Assembly: GCF_006974145.1 (NCBI RefSeq)
Contig: NZ_CP039456.1
Coordinates: forward strand, 1,332,001 to 1,396,000
Reading direction: 5' to 3'
DNA length: 64,000 bases
Source of the DNA: Changchengzhania lutea
GTDB taxonomy: Bacteria > Bacteroidota > Bacteroidia > Flavobacteriales > Flavobacteriaceae
The notes under the pieces are model-generated. The model searched no databases and had not been told where the DNA came from. It saw only the letters and a program-made list of their open reading frames with translations. Made by a program: the position numbers and the translations under genes. Numbering within the stretch: the stretch's first letter is position 1; every line of letters begins with the position of its first letter. Positions 17,421 to 26,523 of this stretch are shown piece after piece.

Positions 17421-18581
17421 TTATAGTGTGCCTCTATTCGCTTGTTCTCGCTCAATAGACTCAAATAGCGCTTTAAAATTTCCTGCTCCAAAACCTCTTG
17501 CTCCCATACGTTGAATGATTTCAAAGAATAAGGTCGGACGGTCCTCAACAGGTTTCGTGAAAATTTGCAATAAATACCCTTCCTCATCGGCATCTACCAT
17601 AATGGATAACTTTTGAAGCTCCTTAATATCTTCTTTCATCATGTCTTTATGCTCGCCCAATCGTCTTGGAATATCGTCATAATAAGCCTGTGGGGGGGGG
17701 GGCAAAAACTCAACACCTCTGGCTTTTAGTTGACTCACCGTGCCAATAATATCATCTGTAGCAACTGCTATGTGCTGTACGCCTGCGCCTTCATAAAAAT
17801 CAAGATATTCCTCAATTTGAGAACGTTTCTTTCCTTTTGCTGGCTCATTTATAGGGAACTTTATCCGGCCGTTACCATTACTCATCACCTTGCTCATTAA
17901 TGCAGAGTATTCGGTATGTATTTGCTTGTCATCAAATGACAGAAAATTTTCAAAACCCATAACGTCCTCATACCATTTTACCCATGTGTTCATTTGGCCC
18001 CAACCTACGTTTCCCACCATGTGGTCTATATATTTAAGACCAACGGGTTCAGGGTTATAGTCTGACTCCCAAGCCCTGAAACCTGGCAAAAATGAACCGC
18101 TATAATTTTTGCGTTCTACAAACATATGTACGGTTTCCCCATAGGTATAAATACCAGCCCTTACGACTTCGCCATGTTCATCTTTTTCAACAGCAGGCTC
18201 CATATACGATTTGGCACCTCGCTTTGTGGTTTCTTCATAAGCGCCTCTAGCATCTTCTACCCAAAGTGCAATGACCTTCACACCATCACCATGTTTTACA
18301 ATATGGTCGTTTATGGGTGATGTACTGTTTAATGGGGTCGTTAAAACTAATTTTATTTTATCTTGTTTTAAAACATAGCTTACCGCATTTTTTGACCCTG
18401 TTTCCAATCCTTTATAAGCATAGGATTGAAATCCAAATGCTGTTTTGTAAAAGTGTGCTGATTGTTTGGCATTCCCAACATAGAATTCTACATAATCGGT
18501 TCCTAAAAGTGGCAAAAAATCTTGTGCGCCTTCGAATATTTTTTCTAATCCGTAATTTACTGATTTTATGTCTTTGCTCAT
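17421..18581 (-). CDS. hpd: 4-hydroxyphenylpyruvate dioxygenase
   Basis: 386 residues from the ATG at 18581 (MSKDIKSVNYGLEKIF). The longer frame from 18623 would add 14 residues encoded by a REP-like repeat and is rejected. The enzyme makes homogentisate from 4-hydroxyphenylpyruvate in the cytoplasm, using Fe(II). Two vicinal oxygen chelate halves are visible; iron ligands are expected in DHMVGNVGWG, QHIAVATDD and the Glu of LFFEIIQRMG, with the family C-terminal GFGAGNFKALFESIE. It follows hmgA on the same strand and probably shares a transcript. Odd point: an uninterrupted run of 11 C on the coding strand (17692-17702) encodes most of the PPPP in EFLPPPPQAYY, a slippage-prone tract. Confidence 0.93.
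   Translation of the reverse strand: MSKDIKSVNYGLEKIFEGAQDFLPLLGTDYVEFYVGNAKQSAHFYKTAFGFQSYAYKGLETGSKNAVSYVLKQDKIKLVLTTPLNSTSPINDHIVKHGDGVKVIALWVEDARGAYEETTKRGAKSYMEPAVEKDEHGEVVRAGIYTYGETVHMFVERKNYSGSFLPGFRAWESDYNPEPVGLKYIDHMVGNVGWGQMNTWVKWYEDVMGFENFLSFDDKQIHTEYSALMSKVMSNGNGRIKFPINEPAKGKKRSQIEEYLDFYEGAGVQHIAVATDDIIGTVSQLKARGVEFLPPPPQAYYDDIPRRLGEHKDMMKEDIKELQKLSIMVDADEEGYLLQIFTKPVEDRPTLFFEIIQRMGARGFGAGNFKALFESIEREQANRGTL
17692..17702. repeat. 11-base homopolymer (G on +, C on coding strand) inside hpd
   Basis: Eleven consecutive G on the plus strand fall in the hpd codons for four prolines. As read, the frame is intact. Such tracts can vary in length by slippage or be miscounted in sequencing. 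Confidence 0.85.
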
Positions 18582-18589
18582 GATAAAAA

Positions 18590-18702
18590 CCCCTCTTAAT
18601 CTCCCCGAAGGGGAGAAACTCAAATCGGGTATTTGAATTTTTTATTTTAAAAATTTAATTTATTGATGGTGCTATTCCTTCCCTTTGAGAAGGTTAGGAT
18701 GG
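18590..18702. repeat. Pair of inverted REP-like repeats between hmgA and hpd
   Basis: Left copy 18590-18615 contains the palindrome CTCCCCGAAGGGGAG preceded by CCCCTCTTAAT; right copy 18677-18702 is a degenerate reverse complement (CCTTCCCTTTGAGAAGG followed by TTAGGATGG). Each copy is a short palindrome with an outer C-rich block, and the two face one another across about 60 bases, the same arrangement as in ileS. The right copy covers the last codons and stop of hmgA. Confidence 0.65.
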
Positions 18703-19857
18703 ACTTAACCACGATTTATAATAGTCTTCATCTGCTATTTTCATAGCGTCTTCTGTAACCATTAATGGCTTAAAAGTGTCTACCATAACCGCTAGCTCAT
18801 CTGTTTTTGTTTTACCAATACTACGTTCTGTAGCGCCTGGATGGGGACCATGCGGAATGCCGGCTGGATGCAGAGAAATGTGTCCCGCATCGACATCATT
18901 ACGACTCATGAAATCACCATCTACATAATACAACACCTCATCGCTATCTATATTGCTATGGTTGTAGGGTGCTGGAATGGATTGCGGATGATAGTCATAC
19001 AAACGCGGTACAAAACTACATATTACAAAAGCATCGGTTTCAAAAGTTTGATGCACTGGTGGCGGTTGATGAATTCGACCTGTTATGGGTTCAAAATCGT
19101 GAATTGAAAATGCATACGGGTAGTTATACCCGTCGTAACCAACCACATCAAAAGGATGGGAGGCATAAACCATTTCTATGATTTCATCTTGCTTTTTTAC
19201 TTTAATTAGAAAATCCCCTGTCTCATTATGCGTTTCCAATTCCTCAGGCCTTCGGATATCGCGCTCACAAAATGGGGCATGTTCTAATAATTGTCCAAAC
19301 CAATTTCGATACCGTTTTGGCGTGTAAATGGGTCTGCGAGACTCTACTATAAACAGTCTGTTATCCTCTGTATCAAAATCAATTTTATAAATAATGCCTC
19401 TTGGAATTAATAGGTAATCACCATATTTAAAATCTAAGTTTCCAAGGTGGGTTCTTAGTTTTCCTGTGCCTTTATGGATGAAAATCATTTCATCAGCATC
19501 AGTATTCTTATAAAAATAATCTTGTGTGGATTGCTTTGGTGCTGCTAAAATTATGGCACAATCACTATTTATTAAAACCGTTTTTCGGCTCTCTAAATAA
19601 TCAAGCTCTGGCTTCACTTGAAACCCTCTAAAGCGATACGATTTAATATTATTTGCTTTTGATATTTTAGGCGCAACGCTATATTGTTTTTTTATGGATT
19701 TTACTTGTGTTGGCCTATGCTCGTGATAACTATTTGTTGACATCCCATCAAAACCAATGGTGCCAAAAAGCTGCTCAGCATACAATGAGCCATCTGGCTT
19801 TCTAAATTGAATATGGCGCTTATGTGGGATATTCCCTAGTTTGTGATAAAAAGGCAT
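18694..19857 (-). CDS. hmgA: Homogentisate 1,2-dioxygenase
   Basis: 387 residues, cupin-type Fe(II) enzyme that opens the ring of homogentisate to maleylacetoacetate, the step after HPPD. The start MPFYHKLGNIPHKRHIQFRK is typical. Iron ligands are expected from HSNIDSDEVLYYVDG (His and Glu) and HPAGIPHGPHPG (His). The last residues LSPS come from a REP-like repeat that overlaps the stop codon, so the native C terminus has been slightly changed. hpd follows 112 bases downstream on the same strand with a REP pair between. Maleylacetoacetate isomerase and fumarylacetoacetase are not in the window. Confidence 0.93.
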   Translation of the reverse strand: MPFYHKLGNIPHKRHIQFRKPDGSLYAEQLFGTIGFDGMSTNSYHEHRPTQVKSIKKQYSVAPKISKANNIKSYRFRGFQVKPELDYLESRKTVLINSDCAIILAAPKQSTQDYFYKNTDADEMIFIHKGTGKLRTHLGNLDFKYGDYLLIPRGIIYKIDFDTEDNRLFIVESRRPIYTPKRYRNWFGQLLEHAPFCERDIRRPEELETHNETGDFLIKVKKQDEIIEMVYASHPFDVVGYDGYNYPYAFSIHDFEPITGRIHQPPPVHQTFETDAFVICSFVPRLYDYHPQSIPAPYNHSNIDSDEVLYYVDGDFMSRNDVDAGHISLHPAGIPHGPHPGATERSIGKTKTDELAVMVDTFKPLMVTEDAMKIADEDYYKSWLSPS

Positions 19858-20103
19858 TGTTCTTAAATTTAAATGTTGAATACTAAAATTAAAACGTGTA
19901 AGTCTTTATATTTTAAAGTCTTATAAAGATACAATAAAGCCTACTTATTCTGGATTTCTCTTGATAAGAAAATGAAGATATGATAATAAATCTGTCCAAA
20001 AAAGTGTCATAGTATAGCAAATATCGGAAAAACTTATCAATTATAAATAAGATTTACTAGACTTTCAATAATTACAGTTCCCTTAGAATGAATCTGAAAA
20101 TAT

Positions 20104-22335
20104 TTAAAACCAAAATCCAACTGTAAAAAACCACACGCCACTTTTAGCTTCTGGCGAATAACTGTATTTAGCTTGAACGGGGCCAATAAATGTATTAATA
20201 GCATAACCTAAGGCATAGCCTCTATAGTCTGGAAGTGCAAACCAATCGCTACTATCAAAAATATTATCATCAACATTGGCCCAATTGCCTTCTAAAGTAA
20301 TATATTGATTTTTAAAGGCTTCATAATTGGCACTCATATACGCTTTTATATAACTATTACCGGTTAACGAAATAAAGTCATATCCTAAAAATGGAATAAA
20401 ATTATTTATAAGATCATTTCCATACCCGCCCAATGCAAAATCCAGGGAATTTGTATTATTGTTGCCGATTTTAAATCCGCCACCAGTCTGTAAATTAAAA
20501 GATAACTTTTTTGAAACACTAAAGGCATAACCCAACGTGCCTTGAGCAATTGAGAAATTTTGAAATTCCGTATTGAATCTTGATGCAAATAAATACGTGT
20601 GTAGGTCTGCATCAAAATAAACCCCTCTCTTCGGAAAATATTTATTGTCATATGTGTCTAACTTTAATTGACCAAACACGCTAAAATAGTCTGTGTTTTC
20701 AAAAGCCACATCGTCGGGTTGGTTATCTCGAAATATAGTTTCAGAGGTTATGGATAATCGCTTATGTTCTGCCCCCAGGCTTAAGGCAAAATCTTTTCTA
20801 AATAAGGTTTCCAAATATACTTGATTGGTTTGGTCGCGTAATTCTATATCCAATTTATTCACTTCTGCACTAATAATCTGGCCTTCTTCTAATAGTAAGT
20901 CGGCACTAACATTTTTGTGAAATTGGTTATATCTAGAACGCAACCCAAAACTCAGATAAAACCCGTTGTCTATGAGGTATTCAAAGTTGTAACGCACATT
21001 ATCTCCTAAAATAAGATCTAAAGACGCAATATCATTATTGAATAATAATCGTTTTTTTGTAAGGTTAACAATAGCTGCAGTCTTATACAAATCGTCAAAA
21101 TGCAATCCCATTTTTAAAGAAGTGGTACTGTTTGTTTCGGTTACTGAAGCATGTAAATCATACCCCGTATTGTATTGCGACTTTTTAAATTCATAAAGAA
21201 ATGACTCAAAATTATTGGTAGCTACCAAATTATTGACGCCTTCATTAAAGGTATCATAACTAATTTTTTGATTAGGCTTTAATTTCAGCTTCCCCAAAAC
21301 ATAGGATCGTGTATAGTGCTTCCTTCCATTAATGTAAATACTATTAATTTTTATACTGTCTATATTTTTTATTGTCTCAAATTGCTGTTTCTTTTTAATT
21401 CGTTTTGACTGAATATCCTTCAAAACATCGGTATGTTTTAGCGCTGCCGTAACACCACTTTCAATAATATCCAGACTTTGGCCGAATGATATGACGGTAA
21501 AATCCTCAATATTTGGTTTTATATAAACATCTGTTTTAGCCGACTTTATTTTCATGTCCTGAATAGTACGGTAATTATTGATTTGAAGTAAAATTTCTGG
21601 AGCGGATTTTAGCTCATCCCTTGTTGCCAAATTATCTTGAACATCTACACCAATAATTAAATCCATGCCTTTTTTTCTAAGTTCATCTATGGGATAATTG
21701 TTAACCACACCACCGTCTACCAGAATTTGATCATCGATAACTACGGGTTGAAATAGCGATGGAAAAGCTCCACTTGCCATGACTGCTTGCGGCAAATGGC
21801 CCGTATCTAGCATCACAGCTTTACCCGTTTCAATATCCGTGGCTATACAGAAAAAAGGAATGGGAAGGTCACTGAAATTTTTATTTTGATTGACAGGCAA
21901 TGTTAACTTAGAAATCAAACTATAGGCATTTTGACCACGAGAAAGGGCAGATGGCAACTTCACTTTAAAGTTATCGAATGGGAGGACTATGGCAAACTTT
22001 TCTGAATTATTACGTTCATAGAATGTTTTTGATTTTCTAGGTAAATCATCACTTATTAAGTCATCAAAATCGGTTGATTTAAATATAGAGTCCAAATCTT
22101 TTCCCGAATAACCAGAGGCATATAACCCGCCAACAATAGCACCCATGCTAGTTCCTGCAATATAATCAATACGAACCCCTAAGCTATCTATAACCTTTAA
22201 TACGCCAATATGCGCTAAGCCTTTAGCGCCACCACCACTTAATACCAGACCAACTTTTATATCATCCTTTTCAAGATTTTGAGCCTGACCACTTAAACCT
22301 ATAATTATTACTATAATTGCTATGATGTATTTCAT
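20104..22335 (-). CDS. Patatin-like phospholipase with C-terminal outer-membrane barrel
   Basis: 743 residues. After a signal peptide (MKYIIAIIVIIIGLSGQAQ) comes a patatin domain (about 28-310) with oxyanion loop SGGGAKGLAHIGVL, nucleophile elbow GTSMG (S63) and catalytic D207 in LVDGGVVNNYP, so the Ser-Asp dyad is complete. A POTRA-like segment (about 330-410) and a barrel ending VWFFTVGFWF follow, the layout of PlpD-like type V autotransported lipases in Gram-negative bacteria. It may present or release the lipase at the surface. The gene overlaps the end of uvrC by 4 bases and is probably co-transcribed with it, though no functional link is evident. Confidence 0.9.
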   Translation of the reverse strand: MKYIIAIIVIIIGLSGQAQNLEKDDIKVGLVLSGGGAKGLAHIGVLKVIDSLGVRIDYIAGTSMGAIVGGLYASGYSGKDLDSIFKSTDFDDLISDDLPRKSKTFYERNNSEKFAIVLPFDNFKVKLPSALSRGQNAYSLISKLTLPVNQNKNFSDLPIPFFCIATDIETGKAVMLDTGHLPQAVMASGAFPSLFQPVVIDDQILVDGGVVNNYPIDELRKKGMDLIIGVDVQDNLATRDELKSAPEILLQINNYRTIQDMKIKSAKTDVYIKPNIEDFTVISFGQSLDIIESGVTAALKHTDVLKDIQSKRIKKKQQFETIKNIDSIKINSIYINGRKHYTRSYVLGKLKLKPNQKISYDTFNEGVNNLVATNNFESFLYEFKKSQYNTGYDLHASVTETNSTTSLKMGLHFDDLYKTAAIVNLTKKRLLFNNDIASLDLILGDNVRYNFEYLIDNGFYLSFGLRSRYNQFHKNVSADLLLEEGQIISAEVNKLDIELRDQTNQVYLETLFRKDFALSLGAEHKRLSITSETIFRDNQPDDVAFENTDYFSVFGQLKLDTYDNKYFPKRGVYFDADLHTYLFASRFNTEFQNFSIAQGTLGYAFSVSKKLSFNLQTGGGFKIGNNNTNSLDFALGGYGNDLINNFIPFLGYDFISLTGNSYIKAYMSANYEAFKNQYITLEGNWANVDDNIFDSSDWFALPDYRGYALGYAINTFIGPVQAKYSYSPEAKSGVWFFTVGFWF

Positions 22336-24125
22336 TTCTTGTGGAAGTAATTATAAATTTTTTCAGCTCTAGACACACCTACGATTTCCTCTAGTTCATC
22401 TAATTTTGCATTGGCTACACGTTTTGAAGATTTAAAATGCTTCAATAAATCGATAACCGTTTTTTCTCCAATTCCCTGGATGGTTTCCAGCTCTGTATTT
22501 AAGGCGGTTTTACTTCGCTTATTTCGGTGATGCTCAATTCCAAAGCGGTGCGCTTCGTTACGTAATTGTTGAATAATCCTTAACGTTTCACTTTTCTTAT
22601 CTAAATATAGCGGAATTGGATCATCTGGATAAAATAACTCTTCTAAACGCTTTGCAATTCCGATGATCGCAATTTTTCCTCTTAAATTTAGACTATCCAA
22701 ACTTTTGACCGCTGAAGAGAGTTGCCCTTTTCCGCCATCAATTATAATAAGTTGAGGTAAGGGTCGCTCCTCATCTAAAAGACGTTTATAGCGACGGTAC
22801 ACCACCTCTTCCATAGAAGCAAAATCATCTGGTCCAACCACCGTTTTTATGTTGAAATGTCGATAGTCCCTTTTACTTGGCTTTCCGTTTTTAAATACCA
22901 CACAGGCCGCCACAGGATGCGTGCCTTGAATATTCGAATTATCAAAACATTCAATATGTCTAGGTTCTTCCGGCAGACGTAAATCGGCTTTCATTTGTGC
23001 CATAATCCTATTCACATGTCTGTCTGGATCTGTTATTTTTATTTGTTTAAAACGCTCCATCCTATAGTATTTGGCATTTCTAAGCGACAAATCCAATATA
23101 TGCTTTTTATCCCCCAATTTAGGAACGGTAATTTTTATATCGTCACCTAAATCAACTTTAAATGGCACATAGATTTCTTTTGAATTGGAATGGAAACGTT
23201 GCCGAATTTCGGTAATGACCAATTCTAATAATTCTAAATCGGTTTCGTCTAATTTCTTTTTAATTTCTAAGGTATGTGAGCGTATAATGGCCCCATAAGA
23301 TAATTGCAGAAAGTTAACATAACCATAACCCTCATCACTCATAATGGAAAACACATCCACATTACTGATTTTCGGATTGACAATAGTTGATTTGGCTTGA
23401 TAATTTTCTAAAACCTCAATTTTATCTTTAATTTTCTGAGCTTGTTCAAACGCCATATTGGTGGCGTAGGTTTTCATTTGGGTTTTAAAAAGCGTTAGTG
23501 AATCTTTAAAATTTCCTTTTAAAATTTCTTTAATGGCTTGAATATTTTCATGGTATTCAGTCTCAGATTCTAATCCTTCGCACGGCCCTTTACAATTCCC
23601 TAAATGATATTCCAGGCATACCTTATATTTTCCTTTATTTATGTTCTCTTCAGATAAATGATAATTACACGTTCTTAAATGATAAAGGCCTCGAATTAAA
23701 TCTAACAATGTAGACACCGTTTTCATACTGGTATAAGGTCCAAAATATTCGCTCCCATCTTTAAAAACCCGTCGCGTAGAAAACACCCTAGGGAAACGCT
23801 CGTTTTTAATGCAGATCCACGGATACGACTTATCGTCTTTCAACAGTACGTTATATCGTGGCTGATACTTTTTTATTAAATTGTTTTCTAATAATAAGGC
23901 ATCCGTTTCGGTGGCGACCACAATGTGTTTAATATTGGTGATTTTGCGAACCAAAACACGGGTCTTCCCATTATCGTGTGTTTTTGTGAAGTAAGAGCTT
24001 ACTCTTTTTTTTAAATTTTTTGCTTTTCCAACATAGATTAAATTATCTTTTACATCATAATATTGATACACGCCAGGAGCTGTTGGTAAGGTTTTTAATT
24101 GTATGTCTAACGTGGGTTTGGTCAT
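22332..24125 (-). CDS. uvrC: UvrABC excinuclease subunit C
   Basis: 597 residues. UvrC makes both incisions in nucleotide excision repair. Domains in order: GIY-YIG nuclease (about 12-95; APGVYQYYD, LIYVGKAKNLKKRVSSYF), UVR motif near 210-240, RNase H-like endonuclease (ECFDNSNIQGTHPVAACVVF, IIIDGGKGQLSSA) and C-terminal helix-hairpin-helix (IQGIGEKTVIDLLKHF, LEEIVGVSRAEKI). The start MTKPTLDIQLKTLPTAPGVY fits family N termini. A TATCTTTG promoter-like element ends only 5 bases before the ATG, which would give a leaderless transcript. Overlaps the patatin gene by 4 bases. Confidence 0.96.
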   Translation of the reverse strand: MTKPTLDIQLKTLPTAPGVYQYYDVKDNLIYVGKAKNLKKRVSSYFTKTHDNGKTRVLVRKITNIKHIVVATETDALLLENNLIKKYQPRYNVLLKDDKSYPWICIKNERFPRVFSTRRVFKDGSEYFGPYTSMKTVSTLLDLIRGLYHLRTCNYHLSEENINKGKYKVCLEYHLGNCKGPCEGLESETEYHENIQAIKEILKGNFKDSLTLFKTQMKTYATNMAFEQAQKIKDKIEVLENYQAKSTIVNPKISNVDVFSIMSDEGYGYVNFLQLSYGAIIRSHTLEIKKKLDETDLELLELVITEIRQRFHSNSKEIYVPFKVDLGDDIKITVPKLGDKKHILDLSLRNAKYYRMERFKQIKITDPDRHVNRIMAQMKADLRLPEEPRHIECFDNSNIQGTHPVAACVVFKNGKPSKRDYRHFNIKTVVGPDDFASMEEVVYRRYKRLLDEERPLPQLIIIDGGKGQLSSAVKSLDSLNLRGKIAIIGIAKRLEELFYPDDPIPLYLDKKSETLRIIQQLRNEAHRFGIEHHRNKRSKTALNTELETIQGIGEKTVIDLLKHFKSSKRVANAKLDELEEIVGVSRAEKIYNYFHKK

Positions 24126-24130
24126 TTCTT

Positions 24131-24138
24131 CAAAGATA
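24131..24138 (-). promoter_or_regulatory. -7 element immediately before uvrC
   Basis: TATCTTTG on the minus strand matches TAnnTTTG exactly; its last base is 5 bases from the ATG, so transcription would begin at or very near the start codon. No clear -33 TTG. Confidence 0.35.
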
Positions 24139-24236
24139 CTATATATCTATAATTAGAGTTAATTTTTAGCGGCTTTTCAAATGTGTTTTAAGAACGCTTT
24201 TTTATTACCTTGCGTGCTACAAATATTTCAAATTAA

Positions 24237-24662
24237 ATGCCCAGAAAAGTAATAGGTAGAATTGACAAAGCAGATTTCCCTTTGCTTGATTTGTACGAGA
24301 TTGATATCAAAATTGATACCGGCGCGTATACATCTTCTATTCATTGTCATCAAGTTAAAATAGAAGGCGATTTACTAAAATGCACTTTCTACGATAAGGG
24401 ACATCCGCTGTACAATGGCAAAGAAATTACATTTGACACCTATCAAATTGCCAAGGTAAAAAGCAGTAATGGTATCGTGCAAGAACGCTATAAAGTAAAT
24501 ACTACTATCATCATTTTCAACAAAAAATATAAAATTAATTTAACCTTAAGTACGCGCGACGACATGAAATACCCTATCCTTATTGGACGACGGTTTTTAA
24601 ACAAAAAATTTATTGTCGATGTTAGTTTGAAAAACGTATCTTATCAAAAACAAAATCTATGA
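24237..24662 (+). CDS. rimB: RimB-like retropepsin-fold protease (putative ATP-dependent zinc protease family)
   Basis: 141 residues of the family often labelled ATP-dependent zinc protease (PF05618), now viewed as retropepsin-like. The motif [11 protein letters not shown] contains the D-T-G-A aspartic protease signature with D27, and [14 protein letters not shown] near residue 118 is the second family block. In Pseudomonas a related protein, RimB, is encoded with RimK and affects its activity on ribosomal protein S6. Here the stop overlaps the rimK start (ATGA), so the two are translationally coupled. First gene of a four-gene run ending with the cyclo-ligase. Confidence 0.8.
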   Translation: MPRKVIGRIDKADFPLLDLYEIDIKIDTGAYTSSIHCHQVKIEGDLLKCTFYDKGHPLYNGKEITFDTYQIAKVKSSNGIVQERYKVNTTIIIFNKKYKINLTLSTRDDMKYPILIGRRFLNKKFIVDVSLKNVSYQKQNL

Positions 24663-25531
24663 ACATCGTAATCTTATCCCGAAACCCCAACTTATACTCT
24701 ACTAAAAGGCTTGTAGAAGTTGCCGCAAAACGCAAACATCATGTAGAAGTCATCGATCCGCTAAAATGTGAAATTATCATTGAGAAAAAGAACCCAGCCG
24801 TTTTATATAAAGGACGGGTTTTAGACAATATAGACGCCATTATACCAAGAATTGGTGCTTCGGTTACGTTTTACGGAACTGCAGTGGTGAGACAATTTGA
24901 AATGATGAAAGTCTTTTCTACCGTAGAGTCTCAAGCTTTGGTAAGGTCTCGTGATAAATTAAGAAGTTTACAAGTGTTATCGCGTGCTGGTTTGGGCATG
25001 CCGAAAACCGTTTTTTCAAATTACACGAAAGACGTTAGCGACATGATTAAATATGTTGGTGGTGCACCACTCGTTATTAAATTACTGGAAGGCACACAAG
25101 GCTTAGGGGTCGTTTTAGCGGAGACCAATAATGCAGCAGAATCTGTTTTAGAAGCGTTTAATGGTCTACAGGCACGGGTTATTGTGCAAGAATTTATTAA
25201 GGAATCCAAAGGCGCCGACATCAGGGCGTTTGTAGTTGATGGTAATGTAGTTGGTGCCATGAAACGACAAGGCAAAGAAGGTGAATTTCGCTCTAACTTA
25301 CACCGTGGCGGAAGTGCCGATATTATTGAATTAACCGACGAAGAGGAAAATGCGGCCTTAAAAGCAGCTAAATCTCTTGGCTTGGGAATTTGTGGTGTCG
25401 ATTTACTACAATCTGCGCGTGGTCCGTTAATTTTAGAAGTAAATTCATCACCTGGTTTAGAAGGTATCGAAGCGGCAACGCATCACGACATTGCTAAAAC
25501 CATCATTCGTTATATTGAGCGTAATGTTTAA
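24659..25531 (+). CDS. rimK: Ribosomal protein S6--L-glutamate ligase family, RimK
   Basis: 290 residues, ATP-grasp fold. RimK adds glutamate residues to the C terminus of ribosomal protein S6 and can also make poly-alpha-glutamate. Signatures: [20 protein letters not shown], the ATP-grasp glycine loop [32 protein letters not shown], and the metal-binding end [20 protein letters not shown]. Follows the rimB-like gene with an ATGA overlap and is 5 bases before the aspartoacylase-like gene, forming a three-gene module. Length and motifs are complete. Confidence 0.92.
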   Translation: MNIVILSRNPNLYSTKRLVEVAAKRKHHVEVIDPLKCEIIIEKKNPAVLYKGRVLDNIDAIIPRIGASVTFYGTAVVRQFEMMKVFSTVESQALVRSRDKLRSLQVLSRAGLGMPKTVFSNYTKDVSDMIKYVGGAPLVIKLLEGTQGLGVVLAETNNAAESVLEAFNGLQARVIVQEFIKESKGADIRAFVVDGNVVGAMKRQGKEGEFRSNLHRGGSADIIELTDEEENAALKAAKSLGLGICGVDLLQSARGPLILEVNSSPGLEGIEAATHHDIAKTIIRYIERNV

Positions 25532-25536
25532 CATAT

Positions 25537-26517
25537 ATGACAACTAACTACAAAGACCTTATCACTATTTTAGGGCAGGATATTCCTTTGGGAACATCTA
25601 CTGAAATCAATTTTAACATTGCCAGACTTCATACCGCTTCAGACATTAATGTGCCCATAATTGTGGAGCGATCAAAAATAGAAGGCCCTACCATTCTATT
25701 TAACGCCTGTTTACATGGTGATGAGATAAATGGTGTTGATATTGTGAGGCAACTTATTGCTAATAAAATAAACAGACCAAAACGCGGTACCGTTATCTGT
25801 ATCCCCATTTTGAATATTCTTGGGTTTCTAAACGGATCTAGAGCATTCCCCGATGGACGTGATTTAAACCGTGTTTTTCCGGGTAGTTCAAACGGTTCCT
25901 TAGCAAGTAGAGTGGCTCACAAACTCATCCATGAGGTTATTCCGGAAGTTGATCTTATTGTCGATTTCCATACAGGTGGCGCCAGTAGGTTTAATGCGGC
26001 ACAGGTAAGAATTGTAAAAGACAATCCTGAATTAAAGGAACTGGCACAAGTATTTGGAGCGCCATTTGTACTATACTCGAAACATATTGCAAAATCCTTT
26101 AGAAATGCCTGTTTTCAACTCAATAAACCCATGGTTTTATTTGAAGGAGGTCGATCCTCTTTTATAGACGATAACATTTCTAAAATTGGAGTAGAAGGCG
26201 CTAAGCGTCTTTTAGCGCATTACGACATGCTGGACGAAGCACATAAAGTCAACAAACCAAAATCAAAATCTATTTTTGTAGAAAAAAGTAGTTGGATTCG
26301 AGCCAGGCGTTCAGGTATGTTTAAATCTATTATAAAGATAAATTCTAAAATAGAAGTCGGGAGCATTATTGGTCAAATAACAGATCCTTATGGTAAAATT
26401 CATCAGCCTGTAAAATCTACTTATGCGGGTTATGTGATTAATGTTAATGAAGCGCCCTTAGTGTACCAAGGTGATGCGCTATTCCATATAGCCACTAAGT
26501 TACATGATAAAAAGTAG
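25537..26517 (+). CDS. Succinylglutamate desuccinylase/aspartoacylase family zinc hydrolase
   Basis: 326 residues, carboxypeptidase-like zinc amidase. Zinc ligands are visible as H60 and E63 in ACLHGDEING and H145 in VDFHTGG; GRDLNRVFPGS supplies the substrate carboxylate-binding Arg, and the C-terminal third (from about residue 240) is a beta-rich biotinyl-lipoyl-like domain ending YQGDALFHI. Although the family includes AstE, no arginine succinyltransferase genes are present. Position directly after rimK suggests hydrolysis of glutamyl peptides or modified glutamate connected with RimK, which is an inference. Confidence 0.85.
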   Translation: MTTNYKDLITILGQDIPLGTSTEINFNIARLHTASDINVPIIVERSKIEGPTILFNACLHGDEINGVDIVRQLIANKINRPKRGTVICIPILNILGFLNGSRAFPDGRDLNRVFPGSSNGSLASRVAHKLIHEVIPEVDLIVDFHTGGASRFNAAQVRIVKDNPELKELAQVFGAPFVLYSKHIAKSFRNACFQLNKPMVLFEGGRSSFIDDNISKIGVEGAKRLLAHYDMLDEAHKVNKPKSKSIFVEKSSWIRARRSGMFKSIIKINSKIEVGSIIGQITDPYGKIHQPVKSTYAGYVINVNEAPLVYQGDALFHIATKLHDKK

Positions 26518-26523
26518 TGCGGC

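Noticed and set aside
17411-17593. Open frame on the minus strand inside hpd
   Set aside because: Shadow of hpd in another frame; no family match and no separate start signal.
18581-18623. 14-residue extension of HPPD (MSFSPSGRLRGVFI)
   Set aside because: It is translation of a REP-like repeat; the family start MSKDIKSVNYG is at 18581.
25537-26517. astE of the arginine succinyltransferase pathway
   Set aside because: No other ast genes are nearby; the gene belongs to the rimK module.
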